A stretch of 48,647 nt of DNA from a virus, in IMG/VR virus record IMGVR_UViG_3300050821_000928, positions 1 to 48,647 of that record; one strand, written 5' to 3'. The notes under the pieces were generated by a model. The model had not been told where the DNA came from. It searched no databases and saw only the letters and a list, made by a program, of their open reading frames with translations. Positions 24,314-32,396 of this stretch are shown here, piece after piece; positions within the stretch are counted from its first letter, which is position 1, and every line of letters begins with the position of its first letter. The position numbers were made by a program, and so were the translations under genes.

Positions 24314-24748
24314 TCACCTTTGTGGAATTACAATAACACTACCAGGTTTTCCCATTTTAATAGCTTGTTTAACTGTCCAACATCCGCCAGATTTTACGTG
24401 CTTATCTGTTTTACAGTGATAACAAAGCTTAAATTTCATCCCCGTATACGAATCTGGTAGCTTGTCTACCGTAATACAGTATATAATATCACTATGTGAT
24501 GCTATTTGCAGATTACGTTTTTTATACCCTTCCCAAGAAAGAGTTTCTGGTATAAACTCTGTCACTTTCAAGTGTAATTTTCTACCTAACTCTGCTGCCC
24601 ATATGTCAATACCACCTAAATGACAGCCGCCACTAACCACCTCAGTAACATTAGGCATCATAATAAGCCTATTAATCATTTCTTGAGCATCTATTTTTGT
24701 AAGTTCATTGAATTTAATAGCCTCGCTACCTACTATTCCAATCTTCAT
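24314..24748 (-). CDS. SLOG/DUF2493-like Rossmann-fold protein
   Basis: A 144-residue protein. The start MKIGIVGSE, then VVSGGCHLGGIDIWAAELG and TEFIPETLSWEGYKKRN, IASHSDIIYCIT follow the nucleotide-binding SLOG pattern (GGa.GaD..a, later hydrophobic strand with D). A Cys pair (CYHC) and KSGGCWTVKQAIKMG close the fold. These domains bind or cleave nucleotide-derived ligands. The start is preceded by GGAG and a hairpin at 24764-24796. Confidence 0.7.
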   Translation of the reverse strand: MKIGIVGSEAIKFNELTKIDAQEMINRLIMMPNVTEVVSGGCHLGGIDIWAAELGRKLHLKVTEFIPETLSWEGYKKRNLQIASHSDIIYCITVDKLPDSYTGMKFKLCYHCKTDKHVKSGGCWTVKQAIKMGKPGSVIVIPQR

Positions 24749-24763
24749 AATTCTCCGAAGGAG

Positions 24764-24796
24764 AGAGGGCAGTCTTTACCGACCTGCCCTCTTTTA
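24764..24796 (+). terminator. Terminator-like hairpin, T-run on the + strand
   Basis: AGAGGGCAG and CTGCCCTCT form a perfect 9-bp stem with an 11-base loop, followed on the + strand by TTTTAT. Both flanking genes are read leftward, so on their transcript the hairpin has no U-run. It may stop rightward (antisense) transcription, or serve as an RNA structure in the leader of the SLOG-like gene. Confidence 0.5.
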
Positions 24797-24813
24797 TGTC
24801 AACTATCTTGACA
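24797..24813. repeat. Dispersed palindrome, copy 3
   Basis: TGTCAA-CTATC-TTGACA followed by TTAATAT, in the spacer between the SSB-like gene and the SLOG-like gene and directly abutting the terminator-like hairpin. Confidence 0.8.
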
Positions 24814-24833
24814 TTAATATCAAGACAGCGAAT

Positions 24834-25298
24834 CTACTTAGCCAACCCGGAGGGGTGCTTCTGAGTACACCCGGGAACGGAACAGATATACATATCGACT
24901 TTGGAGTTGGTCTTGCCGTTGTATTCGGTCTGTTTGAGGAACATCTTTCCTACGGAACCAGACAAAGGACCGACGTAATTCCACTTTGTGGGGTCATCAT
25001 CGGGGCCGAGGAACTCTCCAGCCAGACTAGACCCCCCATTTCCGTCTGGAACCAGTGGAAGTCCGAAGGAATGAGTGAAAGCTTCTAGAATCCACGCCGC
25101 GCCAGTGTTCAAATTATCAAAGATTTGACGGCCGGCGTGTTGGGGGTGATTTACAATCTTGATTATTGGACGAAGATTAACGGAGTTCTTATCTTTGGAG
25201 TATTTAGGCTCAAATCCCTCCAAGCGTAGCTCGTAAAGTCCGTCCGGAACGGCTGGAGGGCCCTCAAGACTTTCCTTACTCATGGTGATTTTCGGCAT
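24834..25298 (-). CDS. Putative single-stranded DNA-binding protein
   Basis: A 154-residue protein with strands (GLYELRLEGFEPKYS, VNLRPIIKIV), a Gly/Asp-rich centre and a late KMFLKQTEYNGK segment. This resembles the OB-fold SSB-like proteins that accompany phage Sak4-type recombinases. It follows that gene directly. The C-terminus has a Cys pair (ICSVPGCTQ) instead of the acidic SSB tail, so the assignment is tentative. Confidence 0.55.
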   Translation of the reverse strand: MPKITMSKESLEGPPAVPDGLYELRLEGFEPKYSKDKNSVNLRPIIKIVNHPQHAGRQIFDNLNTGAAWILEAFTHSFGLPLVPDGNGGSSLAGEFLGPDDDPTKWNYVGPLSGSVGKMFLKQTEYNGKTNSKVDMYICSVPGCTQKHPSGLAK

Positions 25299-25319
25299 CT
25301 GTTTCTCCTTTTGGCATGG

Positions 25320-26222
25320 CTATTTAGATACACCAGCTATTACGGTCGTGACTGCTTGGGTCCCACTGGTGGGTAATGCCTTCGTTTGACCAGAACGAAT
25401 CTTGTGCTTCGCAATCATGGCTTCGATATTAGGTTCCTCAACAGGATCAAGAAGCATTGTTGTGGCTGCGTCCATGGAATAGTCTGGAAGGGGATATACT
25501 CTCGGTAGGTATCGTACCCCTTTTGAATCGGGTACTGCGGTAAGGCGGACCCTCCAAACCTCGTTAAAATACTTGAGAAGAGACTTATACCTAACTGGAT
25601 AGATTGAGACTCGACCGGTATATTTAGGCTTCTCCTGAGTAGAGTCAACGGCCTCCTCCGCGGCTTCGTGGAAAGTGCAGAATACATTGATTGGTAAAGC
25701 GAACGCTCTCATTACTACTTGACTGACTCCTTGCATTTCAGCGTTCCATGCGTCAAAGTTCTTCGCTACTCGAACCTCTGCGGTAGGACCAATCTTAATC
25801 TTCCGGCAGAGGTCTGGATTATTATATGTTTCGTAATCCATCATGCATTTAGCGAAGCTAGACATAGAATCAAATGAAAGACCAGTAATCATAGTTTCTA
25901 CAGGAACACTAGGGAATAACTTTATTCCTGTTTTAGAGTTAGCCAATTTGGATAAATCTAGCGAAGCTTCCAAGCCGGACATTATATCTAATACATCTTC
26001 TACTACTTCTGGAAGTTTGGGGAATTGAGGGTCTTTTAATGTTATGGCATAAACTCCTTTCCGCCCAGCGACGGCTTCGGCTCGTTGGTCGAAATCTAGA
26101 ATTAGAGTATTACCTCCGGTAGTGGCCGTAAGGCAAGACTTGCCGTTCTTCTCTGGACCGATTACAGCGACACGTAACCGACCCGTAGGGGATTCCTTTT
26201 CCATTTCACGGGCTTCAATCAT
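25320..26222 (-). CDS. Sak4-like RecA-family recombinase ATPase
   Basis: A 300-residue protein. AVIGPEKNGKSCL (Walker A, 22-31), LILDFDQRAEA (strand with Asp after nucleotide site, near 40-50), an internal GLSFDSMSSF (Walker B region) and CTFHEAAEE (sensor strand) match the AAA_24/Sak4 group. These promote single-strand annealing in phage recombination and usually cooperate with the SSB encoded beside them. The ATG follows the previous stop as TAAATG. A PD-(D/E)XK nuclease lies one gene upstream. Confidence 0.75.
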   Translation of the reverse strand: MIEAREMEKESPTGRLRVAVIGPEKNGKSCLTATTGGNTLILDFDQRAEAVAGRKGVYAITLKDPQFPKLPEVVEDVLDIMSGLEASLDLSKLANSKTGIKLFPSVPVETMITGLSFDSMSSFAKCMMDYETYNNPDLCRKIKIGPTAEVRVAKNFDAWNAEMQGVSQVVMRAFALPINVFCTFHEAAEEAVDSTQEKPKYTGRVSIYPVRYKSLLKYFNEVWRVRLTAVPDSKGVRYLPRVYPLPDYSMDAATTMLLDPVEEPNIEAMIAKHKIRSGQTKALPTSGTQAVTTVIAGVSK

Positions 26223-26408
26223 TTATTCTACTTCCTTTAACTCAAAGGATACGGCATCATCCATTTCAAGAGTTTGATTCTGAACTTGTTTTATACGAAC
26301 ATCTTGATACATTGTATCAGCATCTACGAATCGAATGGTGACTCTGGAGATTCCATCAATGAACTTATAGCCTGATTCTAGACAGACTACCTTACCTTTA
26401 AGAATCAA
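26223..26408 (-). CDS. Small hypothetical protein in the recombination operon
   Basis: A 61-residue beta-rich protein (KVVCLESGYKFIDGISRVTIRFVD). It is wedged between the nuclease, which it overlaps, and the Sak4-like ATPase (TAAATG). It may be a small OB- or SH3-like accessory; not recognised. Confidence 0.6.
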   Translation of the reverse strand: MILKGKVVCLESGYKFIDGISRVTIRFVDADTMYQDVRIKQVQNQTLEMDDAVSFELKEVE

Positions 26409-27423
26409 CTTTAACCTCCTCTTCTTTCTTGGTACGTCCGGGAATCCACGCTGCGCGTTTCATAAAATTAGCCTGGAGAACTATTTCTCTAGTTTCTGGA
26501 GTCTTGTCATCCACTTGTTGGAAGGGACACGGACGACCCCATTGATTGCCGCAGGCATACTCATTCCAAGGCCATCTTCCAGATTCGAAATATTCACGTA
26601 AGCGGGACGCTTGGTCGATACGACGAACTTTCCACTCTTCAAGCTCGGCTTGTGTGTAACCTATCATGAAGCGTTTGAAACGGGGACGTTTCTGTTCTCC
26701 GGTCTTCTTGTCGGTTGAGTCAGTTCTGGCACATGCATTTACTACTACTCTATCTACCGGAAGGTCGTATCCCATGTTCTTTAGAATAATTTGTGCAGCA
26801 ATAATATAACCAGGCAACTGAATGTGAGGCTTATACTTAAGATGGGTAAAGTTGTCAATTTTGGAAATAGACTTATGGTCAACAGGGTGGACCCGGCTAT
26901 TATTGGCAATGACGAATAAATCAGGTTGACCCATCCAATAGAGAATAATCTTATTAGTTTCACCAATCTTAACCTCTCTATTTCTTCCGAAGGAAGCTTC
27001 GGCAGCGAGAATCTTCCAATTGACGTAGTCAATAGGGAGCTGACGCTCGGCATACTCCGCTATCATAGTGACCGCGCCAGCCTTGCCTCCGAATTCTTTA
27101 TACATTTTGGGGTGGATTTTATCTAGTTCTTCCATGTTTAATTCGTTCCATATTCGCAACGCGAGACTAACGAGTTCTTCTCCGGTCAGTCTCTTACCTT
27201 GGAACATAGCCCCATAGGTGTGTTCCATTACCACTGACCACCAAGAACCTAGGTCTCTAGCCCAGGGCCGGTCTCCTTTCGGAGTCAGGTTCCGTACGTA
27301 TTGGTATTGGAACAGTTGGGGACACACCCCGAAGGTCCCTGTCATGGAAGCGTCCATGTACATGGCCCAACGACCGTCGGGGAGGACTTCGTATATTTGG
27401 CCTGGTTGGACTGGTTCAACCAT
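26398..27423 (-). CDS. PD-(D/E)XK exonuclease, Cas4/RecB-like
   Basis: A 341-residue protein with AEASF (E142), MGQPDLFVI (D168), VHPVDHKSIS (D182-x-K184) and HIQLPGY (Q202), the full motif series of RecB/Cas4-family nucleases. FGVCPQLFQYQYVRNL near the N-terminus matches their substrate-gripping helix. The C-terminus has CGNQWGRPC with two cysteines, fewer than the iron-sulphur cluster of Cas4 needs. Upstream of the Sak4-like ATPase and SSB-like protein, it likely makes the single-stranded DNA for recombination. Confidence 0.8.
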   Translation of the reverse strand: MVEPVQPGQIYEVLPDGRWAMYMDASMTGTFGVCPQLFQYQYVRNLTPKGDRPWARDLGSWWSVVMEHTYGAMFQGKRLTGEELVSLALRIWNELNMEELDKIHPKMYKEFGGKAGAVTMIAEYAERQLPIDYVNWKILAAEASFGRNREVKIGETNKIILYWMGQPDLFVIANNSRVHPVDHKSISKIDNFTHLKYKPHIQLPGYIIAAQIILKNMGYDLPVDRVVVNACARTDSTDKKTGEQKRPRFKRFMIGYTQAELEEWKVRRIDQASRLREYFESGRWPWNEYACGNQWGRPCPFQQVDDKTPETREIVLQANFMKRAAWIPGRTKKEEEVKVDS

Positions 27424-27619
27424 TATATTCAGCCTGTACTTTCACGAATCTACCATATTTGATGGAGTTGTTATGTTCGTCGGTGAAGAACATGGTAAAA
27501 CTAAAAGGAAGATTCTCAGTCGCCTTCATTACTTGATTAAGATGAAGGGACGGTTTTGCTTCTACATGTCTATCTTGACCTCTATTTTCCGCTCTATGAC
27601 GTACTTTATACTTTTTCAT
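27416..27619 (-). CDS. Small basic hypothetical protein
   Basis: A 67-residue protein; the first 30 residues are rich in Lys, Arg and His, followed by short strands (LPFSFTMFFTDEHN, KYGRFVKVQAEY). Overlaps both neighbours by a few bases, a sign of coupling. No recognised domain. Confidence 0.6.
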   Translation of the reverse strand: MKKYKVRHRAENRGQDRHVEAKPSLHLNQVMKATENLPFSFTMFFTDEHNNSIKYGRFVKVQAEYNG

Positions 27620-28260
27620 TTATTCTCCTTATTCTGAGCCAACTTCTGTATTAGTAAGATTAATTTCTCCTTGGATAGACCTAATTTACTCAAAGCTCCC
27701 ATAGCAGACTTTAAGTCATTTCCTTCTCCTACGGATATAGAACGTTTCGCGTGTAGTGGAGAGGCCTCGCCATTGAGCTTGGCCCTTTCGTTGGCTTCGT
27801 TAGTCATTCGGAGAAGTTGAAGCCTAGAAAACTTCGTTGTACGGAGTTCGAGTGAATTTTCTACTTGATTCTTTATTATTCGACGATAATCGAGGATTAC
27901 CTCCGCTTCTCGAACGGCGGCTTGGAAGATTTTCAACTCTTCCCGGAGTTCATCATCGGTCATTTCGGATATAATAACTTTACGGCGCATCCAGGCTTCG
28001 CCGGTGAGAACTATTTGACGGCCTTTATGACGGACTTCGTCTGGGCCAATCAAAGGTTCGTCTTTTATATCATCATGAATCTTCATTGGATTATAACACG
28101 AAGTGCAACTAAGATAATCCTCCGAACGGTGCCTTCGGCAAATTGGTAAGCGACAAGTTTGACAGTGAAGTTCTGGAGAATGAAGTGGTTCTTTACAAAT
28201 ATAACATAAAAGCTCGACCGAGCCAATTATAGGACCGTGGTCTTGTTCTTGGTCTTCCAT
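27616..28260 (-). CDS. Multi-zinc-finger plus helical protein
   Basis: A 214-residue protein. Residues 18-60 hold CYICKEPL, HCQTCRLPICRRH and LSCTSCYNP, a cross-brace-like array of Cys and His pairs (RING or B-box style spacing). The rest is helical and charged, with an AMGALSKLGLSKEKLILLIQ end. The array could bind nucleic acid or protein partners. Family not identified. Immediately downstream of the GC-rich cassette. Confidence 0.65.
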   Translation of the reverse strand: MEDQEQDHGPIIGSVELLCYICKEPLHSPELHCQTCRLPICRRHRSEDYLSCTSCYNPMKIHDDIKDEPLIGPDEVRHKGRQIVLTGEAWMRRKVIISEMTDDELREELKIFQAAVREAEVILDYRRIIKNQVENSLELRTTKFSRLQLLRMTNEANERAKLNGEASPLHAKRSISVGEGNDLKSAMGALSKLGLSKEKLILLIQKLAQNKENK

Positions 28261-28620
28261 TTATTGAGACTCCTTACGGACTTGCTCTAGAATGGCCGCG
28301 ACATTTTCCGGCGAAGAGAGCAAGGTGATGAAGTCAATGATTTCGAGAAGGCCGCATCTCTGACAGTTATCAGGGTCGCGGCCATCCTCAGCATCGGACT
28401 CGTAGCACTCAGCGCCACCGAAATGCTGCATCTCACTCTCAATTTCCAGTAGCGGTTTCTTGGCCCGCTCCACCACCACCTGCACCAGTCGTTGCTCGCT
28501 GGCCTTCATCATTTCGGCTTGTAGCGCCATTCCCTGAGCTATGCCAGCCGCATAAGCATCAGTCTCTAGTTGACTCGGCTCCAGCTTGGCGGAGTCGGCG
28601 GCGAGGTCGGGGTTAGTCAT
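28261..28620 (-). CDS. Hypothetical protein, GC-rich cassette gene 1
   Basis: 119 residues read from ATG 28620 (MTNPDLAADSAK), whose A overlaps the preceding TGA (ATGA). An upstream ATG at 28647 would give a longer form but lacks this coupling. Central ECYESDAEDGRDPDNCQRCG is acidic and has three Cys. Function unknown. Confidence 0.65.
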   Translation of the reverse strand: MTNPDLAADSAKLEPSQLETDAYAAGIAQGMALQAEMMKASEQRLVQVVVERAKKPLLEIESEMQHFGGAECYESDAEDGRDPDNCQRCGLLEIIDFITLLSSPENVAAILEQVRKESQ

Positions 28621-28793
28621 GGTTTCACCCAATCGGGACAGCCACAAGGCTTCTGAGGCGGTCCTGGCCTTTCACAGTCATAGCCGATGCAGCGAAATTT
28701 GCAGTTAGGGTCGGTCGCTGGTACGTTGTCAGCATCATCGTGCCGATGCCAACTCTGAGGATGGCCGCAGCGTTTGCAAAGTGGCTCACTCAT
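28617..28793 (-). CDS. 58-residue Cys-rich protein
   Basis: A frame starting MSEPLCKRCGHPQSWHRHDD, with further Cys in CKFRC, YDCERPG and PCGCPDW: seven cysteines and several histidines, so at least one zinc site. ATGA overlaps at both ends show it is a member of the cassette. This composition is common in small actinophage-type proteins of unknown role. Confidence 0.7.
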   Translation of the reverse strand: MSEPLCKRCGHPQSWHRHDDADNVPATDPNCKFRCIGYDCERPGPPQKPCGCPDWVKP

Positions 28794-29230
28794 TCTGCCT
28801 TCCCCTTTCTGGCCGCATCCATGATGCGATAGCTCAATCCTACGGCGTTCCGTTGTCCTTCGTGTCTCTCATTCGCGTGGGTCTGAGGCTGGAATTGAAA
28901 ATCAATCGGCAGCCCCGTACGCTTCGATAGGTGCTCTGAAATAGAAACCGTCAGCAGTAGCCAACGGCTATCGTGCTCCCAATGCAGTCCAGCTAGAGGG
29001 AACAACTCCGCGAACTTGGCATCTTCCATGATGAAACGAATGTCTACGTCACGCCAGTCGGGGCGCGCCAGTGCAGACCCCACCACGTAGCAGCCGTACC
29101 CATCGAAGGCCGCGCAAATATCTCGACAAGCCATTTCAAGTGCAAAGCAGGCTGGTGCTCCGATGTAACACGGCTTGCTCACGGCTTCCCCTTTCTGGCC
29201 CACGGGGTCGGGGTTAGTCAATGGGCTCAT
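28790..29230 (-). CDS. Minimal nucleotidyltransferase-like protein
   Basis: A 146-residue protein. CYVVGSALARP, RDVDIRFI (D61, D63) and later GLPIDFQFQPQ (D110) fit the polymerase-beta/MNT superfamily: G-S helix, D-x-D strand, third Asp strand. It would transfer a nucleotide to a small molecule, protein or RNA; the substrate is unknown. Two starts are plausible: ATG 29230 behind AGGAG and GTG 29182 behind AAAGGGGAAGCC. The local GC content is very high (41 of 60 bases at 29041-29100). Confidence 0.7.
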   Translation of the reverse strand: MSPLTNPDPVGQKGEAVSKPCYIGAPACFALEMACRDICAAFDGYGCYVVGSALARPDWRDVDIRFIMEDAKFAELFPLAGLHWEHDSRWLLLTVSISEHLSKRTGLPIDFQFQPQTHANERHEGQRNAVGLSYRIMDAARKGKAE

Positions 29231-29762
29231 AATGCTCCTGTGGGTCTGTTTGGCCTTCGGTGCTAACTGCCAGTGCAGCGGCGTAACGACAGTCGGGTTG
29301 GTGAATTACTTTATTATTTGCTCCGATTGATACCCTACAGCTACAGCATTTCCATCCAGCTTGTGTCTGATAACCTGAACCAAATGATAGCGGCTGTACA
29401 CCTGGACAGAATCCTAGTGCCCATCTCAAATCTCTCTTCAATTCTTCGATGCGTACCTTTAATGGGTTCGTGACTCCATCTAGCGCGTCCTGAATTACTT
29501 TGACCCCAACCTGTGTGGAAAGTTCTCCACCAGCCGTCCTCTGCATCGTGATGAACTGGAAAAATAACCTCTCTGCTGCTGTGTCTTGGCTCACGGCTTC
29601 CCCCTTTCTGTTTCCATCGCTGCGCGATAACAACCCACCTTGACACTTTGGACACGGTACATATTCGGCAAGGTCATCGGAGTGACCCGCACCAGCGGGC
29701 CTTGATAGGACTACTCCTGTTCCAGCGCAGGTTGGACATCCGACAATTAATTGCTTGCTCAT
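29214..29762 (-). CDS. CxxCxGxG zinc protein, possibly two fused genes
   Basis: A 182-residue protein. N-terminal CPTCAGTG and CPKCQGG form a DnaJ-type zinc ribbon, then helices, then a second Cys group (WKCCSCRV, CRYAA). At GTG 29594 an internal start behind AAGGGGGAAGCC shares a 21-22 base sequence with the boundary of the next gene. The reading frame may therefore be a fusion of a ribbon protein and a formerly separate protein. Confidence 0.65.
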   Translation of the reverse strand: MSKQLIVGCPTCAGTGVVLSRPAGAGHSDDLAEYVPCPKCQGGLLSRSDGNRKGEAVSQDTAAERLFFQFITMQRTAGGELSTQVGVKVIQDALDGVTNPLKVRIEELKRDLRWALGFCPGVQPLSFGSGYQTQAGWKCCSCRVSIGANNKVIHQPDCRYAAALAVSTEGQTDPQEHYEPID

Positions 29763-30154
29763 TTGCGCTCCTTGGCCTCACGGACTTGGGACTCCAACTC
29801 GGAGATATAAGCAGCATCCGATTCACACGATGGCGAGTAAGTATTTCCGCGTCCTTCAATCCCAGCAACAACGCGCCAAGAAACAATGGAACTCCATCTA
29901 CGAGCAAACCACTTTTCCGCTTCATCTAGCCGCGCCAGCTTTCGCGCTTCCTCCTTGGCGCGTTCGAGGTCGGCGGCGGTACACGGCGAGAATGTATGTC
30001 CGCACATCGTGCAGAGCCATTGCGAGGTCCAACTTCCATCGTCGTTGCGTCTCGGGTCATGCCTGACTGATAAATGGGCGCAGCATGGCCCTTGTATCTC
30101 AATCTCACCGTGGGCCAATCCTGGCGGATTCTTGCCATACTTTGATTCACTCAT
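29759..30154 (-). CDS. Cysteine-containing hypothetical protein
   Basis: 131 residues from ATG 30154 (MSESKYGK), which overlaps the end of the upstream gene. HGEIEIQGPCCAH and WLCTMCGHTF give a likely zinc site, and the C-terminal half is a helix ending ELESQVREAKERK. An ATG 45 bases earlier lies deeper in the upstream gene. Function unknown. Confidence 0.6.
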   Translation of the reverse strand: MSESKYGKNPPGLAHGEIEIQGPCCAHLSVRHDPRRNDDGSWTSQWLCTMCGHTFSPCTAADLERAKEEARKLARLDEAEKWFARRWSSIVSWRVVAGIEGRGNTYSPSCESDAAYISELESQVREAKERK

Positions 30155-30872
30155 CGAGAAACCTCCGAATGTCGGCGCAGAGCTTTTGCGCGGCCTCATT
30201 GTCTGCTGTGTTGCGACTGAGAAACGATTCGGTCAAAGATGCCGCAACGTAAAATCCTGACTGCCGCAGCAACTCCCGCGCCTTCTCCAGCTTCCCTTTG
30301 TAGGCTTCTGCTAAATTTTGGGCAGCTTCAAGTCTCAGCCAAGCATGATGCGCCGTGGTAACTCCATCTCCGAATAGTCGCTCCAGTTCTTCACATTGAG
30401 TATAGAAATTATCAAAGCCAATTTCAAACTCGTCCCGCTCATGTTCGACCCGCTGTATCTCCTTGCGCATTTCGGAAACTACACGCATCCGTTCCTTCTC
30501 GTCGGTTCTAAGTGGGTCTACACAGGCTGGATGCTCCACTTCATACTCGTCCGCTCCGAAATGTTCCTTCGCTTCGGCTTCTTCGGTGAACACGGCGTTG
30601 CAGTGAAAGCATCGCCAATGATGTTCCAGCTTCCCTTGCAACGCGCGAGCCTCGGAGAGTTCGCGGCTGAGTAAATCTGCCAGTGGGACAAAGGCGTGAA
30701 AATCGCCGTGTCCAGCCCATCGTTCTGCTCGCAGGCAGAATAAGCGGCGTTCTGGCTCGTAGTGAAAGCATGGCGGTCCTTGGTTCAAGACAACCTGCAT
30801 CCAGTCTGCATTTTTGGCGGCTTCGATAATGGCCCCGAACGTCTTTGGCTCACCCGCTGGTTGGTCAGTCAT
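30147..30872 (-). CDS. Hypothetical helical protein with C2H2-like finger
   Basis: A 241-residue protein: N-terminal mixed domain (GPPCFHYEPERRLFCLRAE), a finger-like HWRCFHCNAVFTEEAEAKEHF near 87-107 and long charged helices with a coiled-coil look afterwards. It opens the GC-rich cassette and overlaps the FtsK-like gene by four bases. No confident family. Confidence 0.6.
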   Translation of the reverse strand: MTDQPAGEPKTFGAIIEAAKNADWMQVVLNQGPPCFHYEPERRLFCLRAERWAGHGDFHAFVPLADLLSRELSEARALQGKLEHHWRCFHCNAVFTEEAEAKEHFGADEYEVEHPACVDPLRTDEKERMRVVSEMRKEIQRVEHERDEFEIGFDNFYTQCEELERLFGDGVTTAHHAWLRLEAAQNLAEAYKGKLEKARELLRQSGFYVAASLTESFLSRNTADNEAAQKLCADIRRFLDE

Positions 30873-31972
30873 TTATTAACCTCACTCATTTCAATAGCCA
30901 TTTTAATATCTTCTATTTTTGCGAGAGGGGCGTGGATTCGTCTTATTGCTGGATTATTCGGAGAAATATAGAGTGCATCTCCTTGACTGAGCAGTTGTTC
31001 CGCTCCACCTGTATTAAGTATTGTTCGTGAGTCTGTTTCAGAAGTTAATCTGAAAGAGAGACGTGCTGGGAAGTTGGCTTTAATATTACCTTCAACGACT
31101 TTGACAGACGGCCGCTGGGTCGCGGCAATAATATGTATCCCTGTTGCTCTAGCTTTTTCGGCAATTTTGCCGAGTGAGTATTCCGTACGTTTGCCATAGC
31201 TTCGCTTGTCCCCTTCTTCGTCTTTAGTTATGTCTTGAAGAGGGCTTGCAAGTTCATCTATTACCACTACGATATACGGCATCTGACGTTGAGGAAATCT
31301 TTCGTTATATTGACTGATATTCTGACAGGAACTACGTGATAGCGTTCCAAGTCTAGTGTCAATATCATTGACAATAATATCAAGATACTTTAGTATATCT
31401 ATTGTGGAATAAGCCACTGGGAATAGGAGATGTTTAGCGTTAGCGAAATGGTTGAATTCGACTTGTTTTGGGTCGCATAGAACGAAGCGGAGCTCCGTTG
31501 GTGACTTGACATAAATCAAGGAGGCTAGTATGGAATTCAACAAGGTTGATTTTCCACCGCCAGTAGAGCCAGCAATCAGGAGATGCGGTAAACCAATAAG
31601 GTCTTCGATAACGAAGTTTCCCATATGGTCTATTCCGAGGCACAAAGGGATTTTGAAAGAATCCTTTACTTTCCATAATTCTGTTACAGCATCCCTAAAT
31701 AATAGCGGATGCTTCTCCTTGTTGGGGACATAAATTCCTATCGAAGACTCGCCAGGGAGTCTCCGTACTTGAACGGCTTCGGCGCTTAGGCATATAGCCA
31801 AGTCTGGAGCCAGTCTTTCTACCGAACCTACGCGAGTAGCGTTCTTAGGGACGAATTTATATAATGTGACTATGGGACCTTCATGTACGTCTGGAAGGAA
31901 TTCTCCATCTATTCCCAGAGAGGTTAGTTTAAGTTGTAATTTCGCTAACGTAGCCAAATGATTTGGGTTCAT
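30869..31972 (-). CDS. FtsK/SpoIIIE-like DNA translocase ATPase
   Basis: A 367-residue protein holding only the motor domain. LPHLLIAGSTGGGKSTLLNS (Walker A 134-142), VLCDPKQVEF, VVVIDE (Walker B 225-230), and IAATQRPS match FtsK in order. There are no N-terminal membrane segments and no DNA-orienting gamma domain. Small soluble FtsK-type motors act in conjugation, plasmid transfer and some phages. TerL is present elsewhere, so this is a second DNA pump with another job. A palindromic site lies inside the gene. Confidence 0.9.
   Translation of the reverse strand: MNPNHLATLAKLQLKLTSLGIDGEFLPDVHEGPIVTLYKFVPKNATRVGSVERLAPDLAICLSAEAVQVRRLPGESSIGIYVPNKEKHPLLFRDAVTELWKVKDSFKIPLCLGIDHMGNFVIEDLIGLPHLLIAGSTGGGKSTLLNSILASLIYVKSPTELRFVLCDPKQVEFNHFANAKHLLFPVAYSTIDILKYLDIIVNDIDTRLGTLSRSSCQNISQYNERFPQRQMPYIVVVIDELASPLQDITKDEEGDKRSYGKRTEYSLGKIAEKARATGIHIIAATQRPSVKVVEGNIKANFPARLSFRLTSETDSRTILNTGGAEQLLSQGDALYISPNNPAIRRIHAPLAKIEDIKMAIEMSEVNK
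31357..31373. repeat. Dispersed palindrome, copy 4
   Basis: TGTCAA-TATCA-TTGACA followed by ATAATATC, within the FtsK-like coding sequence (translated as part of IIVNDIDTR). Confidence 0.75.
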
Positions 31973-32154
31973 AGATTCTTCACGTATTGATTAAGTGCTT
32001 CGATGGCTTTCTTCTCTGTTTCATACGGGCCGTTAAGCTGCTCTGCTTCATCACAGAAATACCAACCAGCCCCGCTACATTGGCCCCGTAAATCCATTTT
32101 ATCCAAATCCTCTTTTAGAACTTCATAGATATAGCGTTGTGACCCAGTTCTCAT
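31969..32154 (-). CDS. Small hypothetical protein
   Basis: A 61-residue protein (YEVLKEDLDKMDLRGQC, WYFCDEAEQLNGPYETEKKA) with a compact alpha/beta pattern. ATGA overlaps on both sides bind it to the vWA-FtsK operon. Not recognised. Confidence 0.6.
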   Translation of the reverse strand: MRTGSQRYIYEVLKEDLDKMDLRGQCSGAGWYFCDEAEQLNGPYETEKKAIEALNQYVKNL

Positions 32155-32396
32155 GAAGCCCTCTTCGAAGAATCCTCAATACATTCTAGGACGGCGATAA
32201 CCATCGCAGATGCGCCTATGAATTGCTGTTCGTCTCTTACATGTAAGGCGACTACACGTAGAAGGTCGTTATATTTCTCGTAGACTAATTTACCGTGTTT
32301 TTCAAAGGCTTTGTAGTCTCTACGAGAAAGTTCACATTTTGATTCTAACCACTGATGGAGGGCCTCTGGCTCTACGAGAGCCAAGTATTTCTTCAT
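32151..32396 (-). CDS. Small helical hypothetical protein
   Basis: An 81-residue, helix-rich protein (ALHQWLESKCELSRRDYKAF, QFIGASAMVIAVLECIED). Translationally coupled to the vWA gene upstream and the 61-residue gene downstream. Unknown function. Confidence 0.6.
   Translation of the reverse strand: MKKYLALVEPEALHQWLESKCELSRRDYKAFEKHGKLVYEKYNDLLRVVALHVRDEQQFIGASAMVIAVLECIEDSSKRAS

Noticed and set aside
24764-24796. Intrinsic terminator of the leftward operon
   Set aside because: The T-run is on the + strand only; on the leftward transcript the stem is followed by CTCC, so it is not a standard terminator for those genes.
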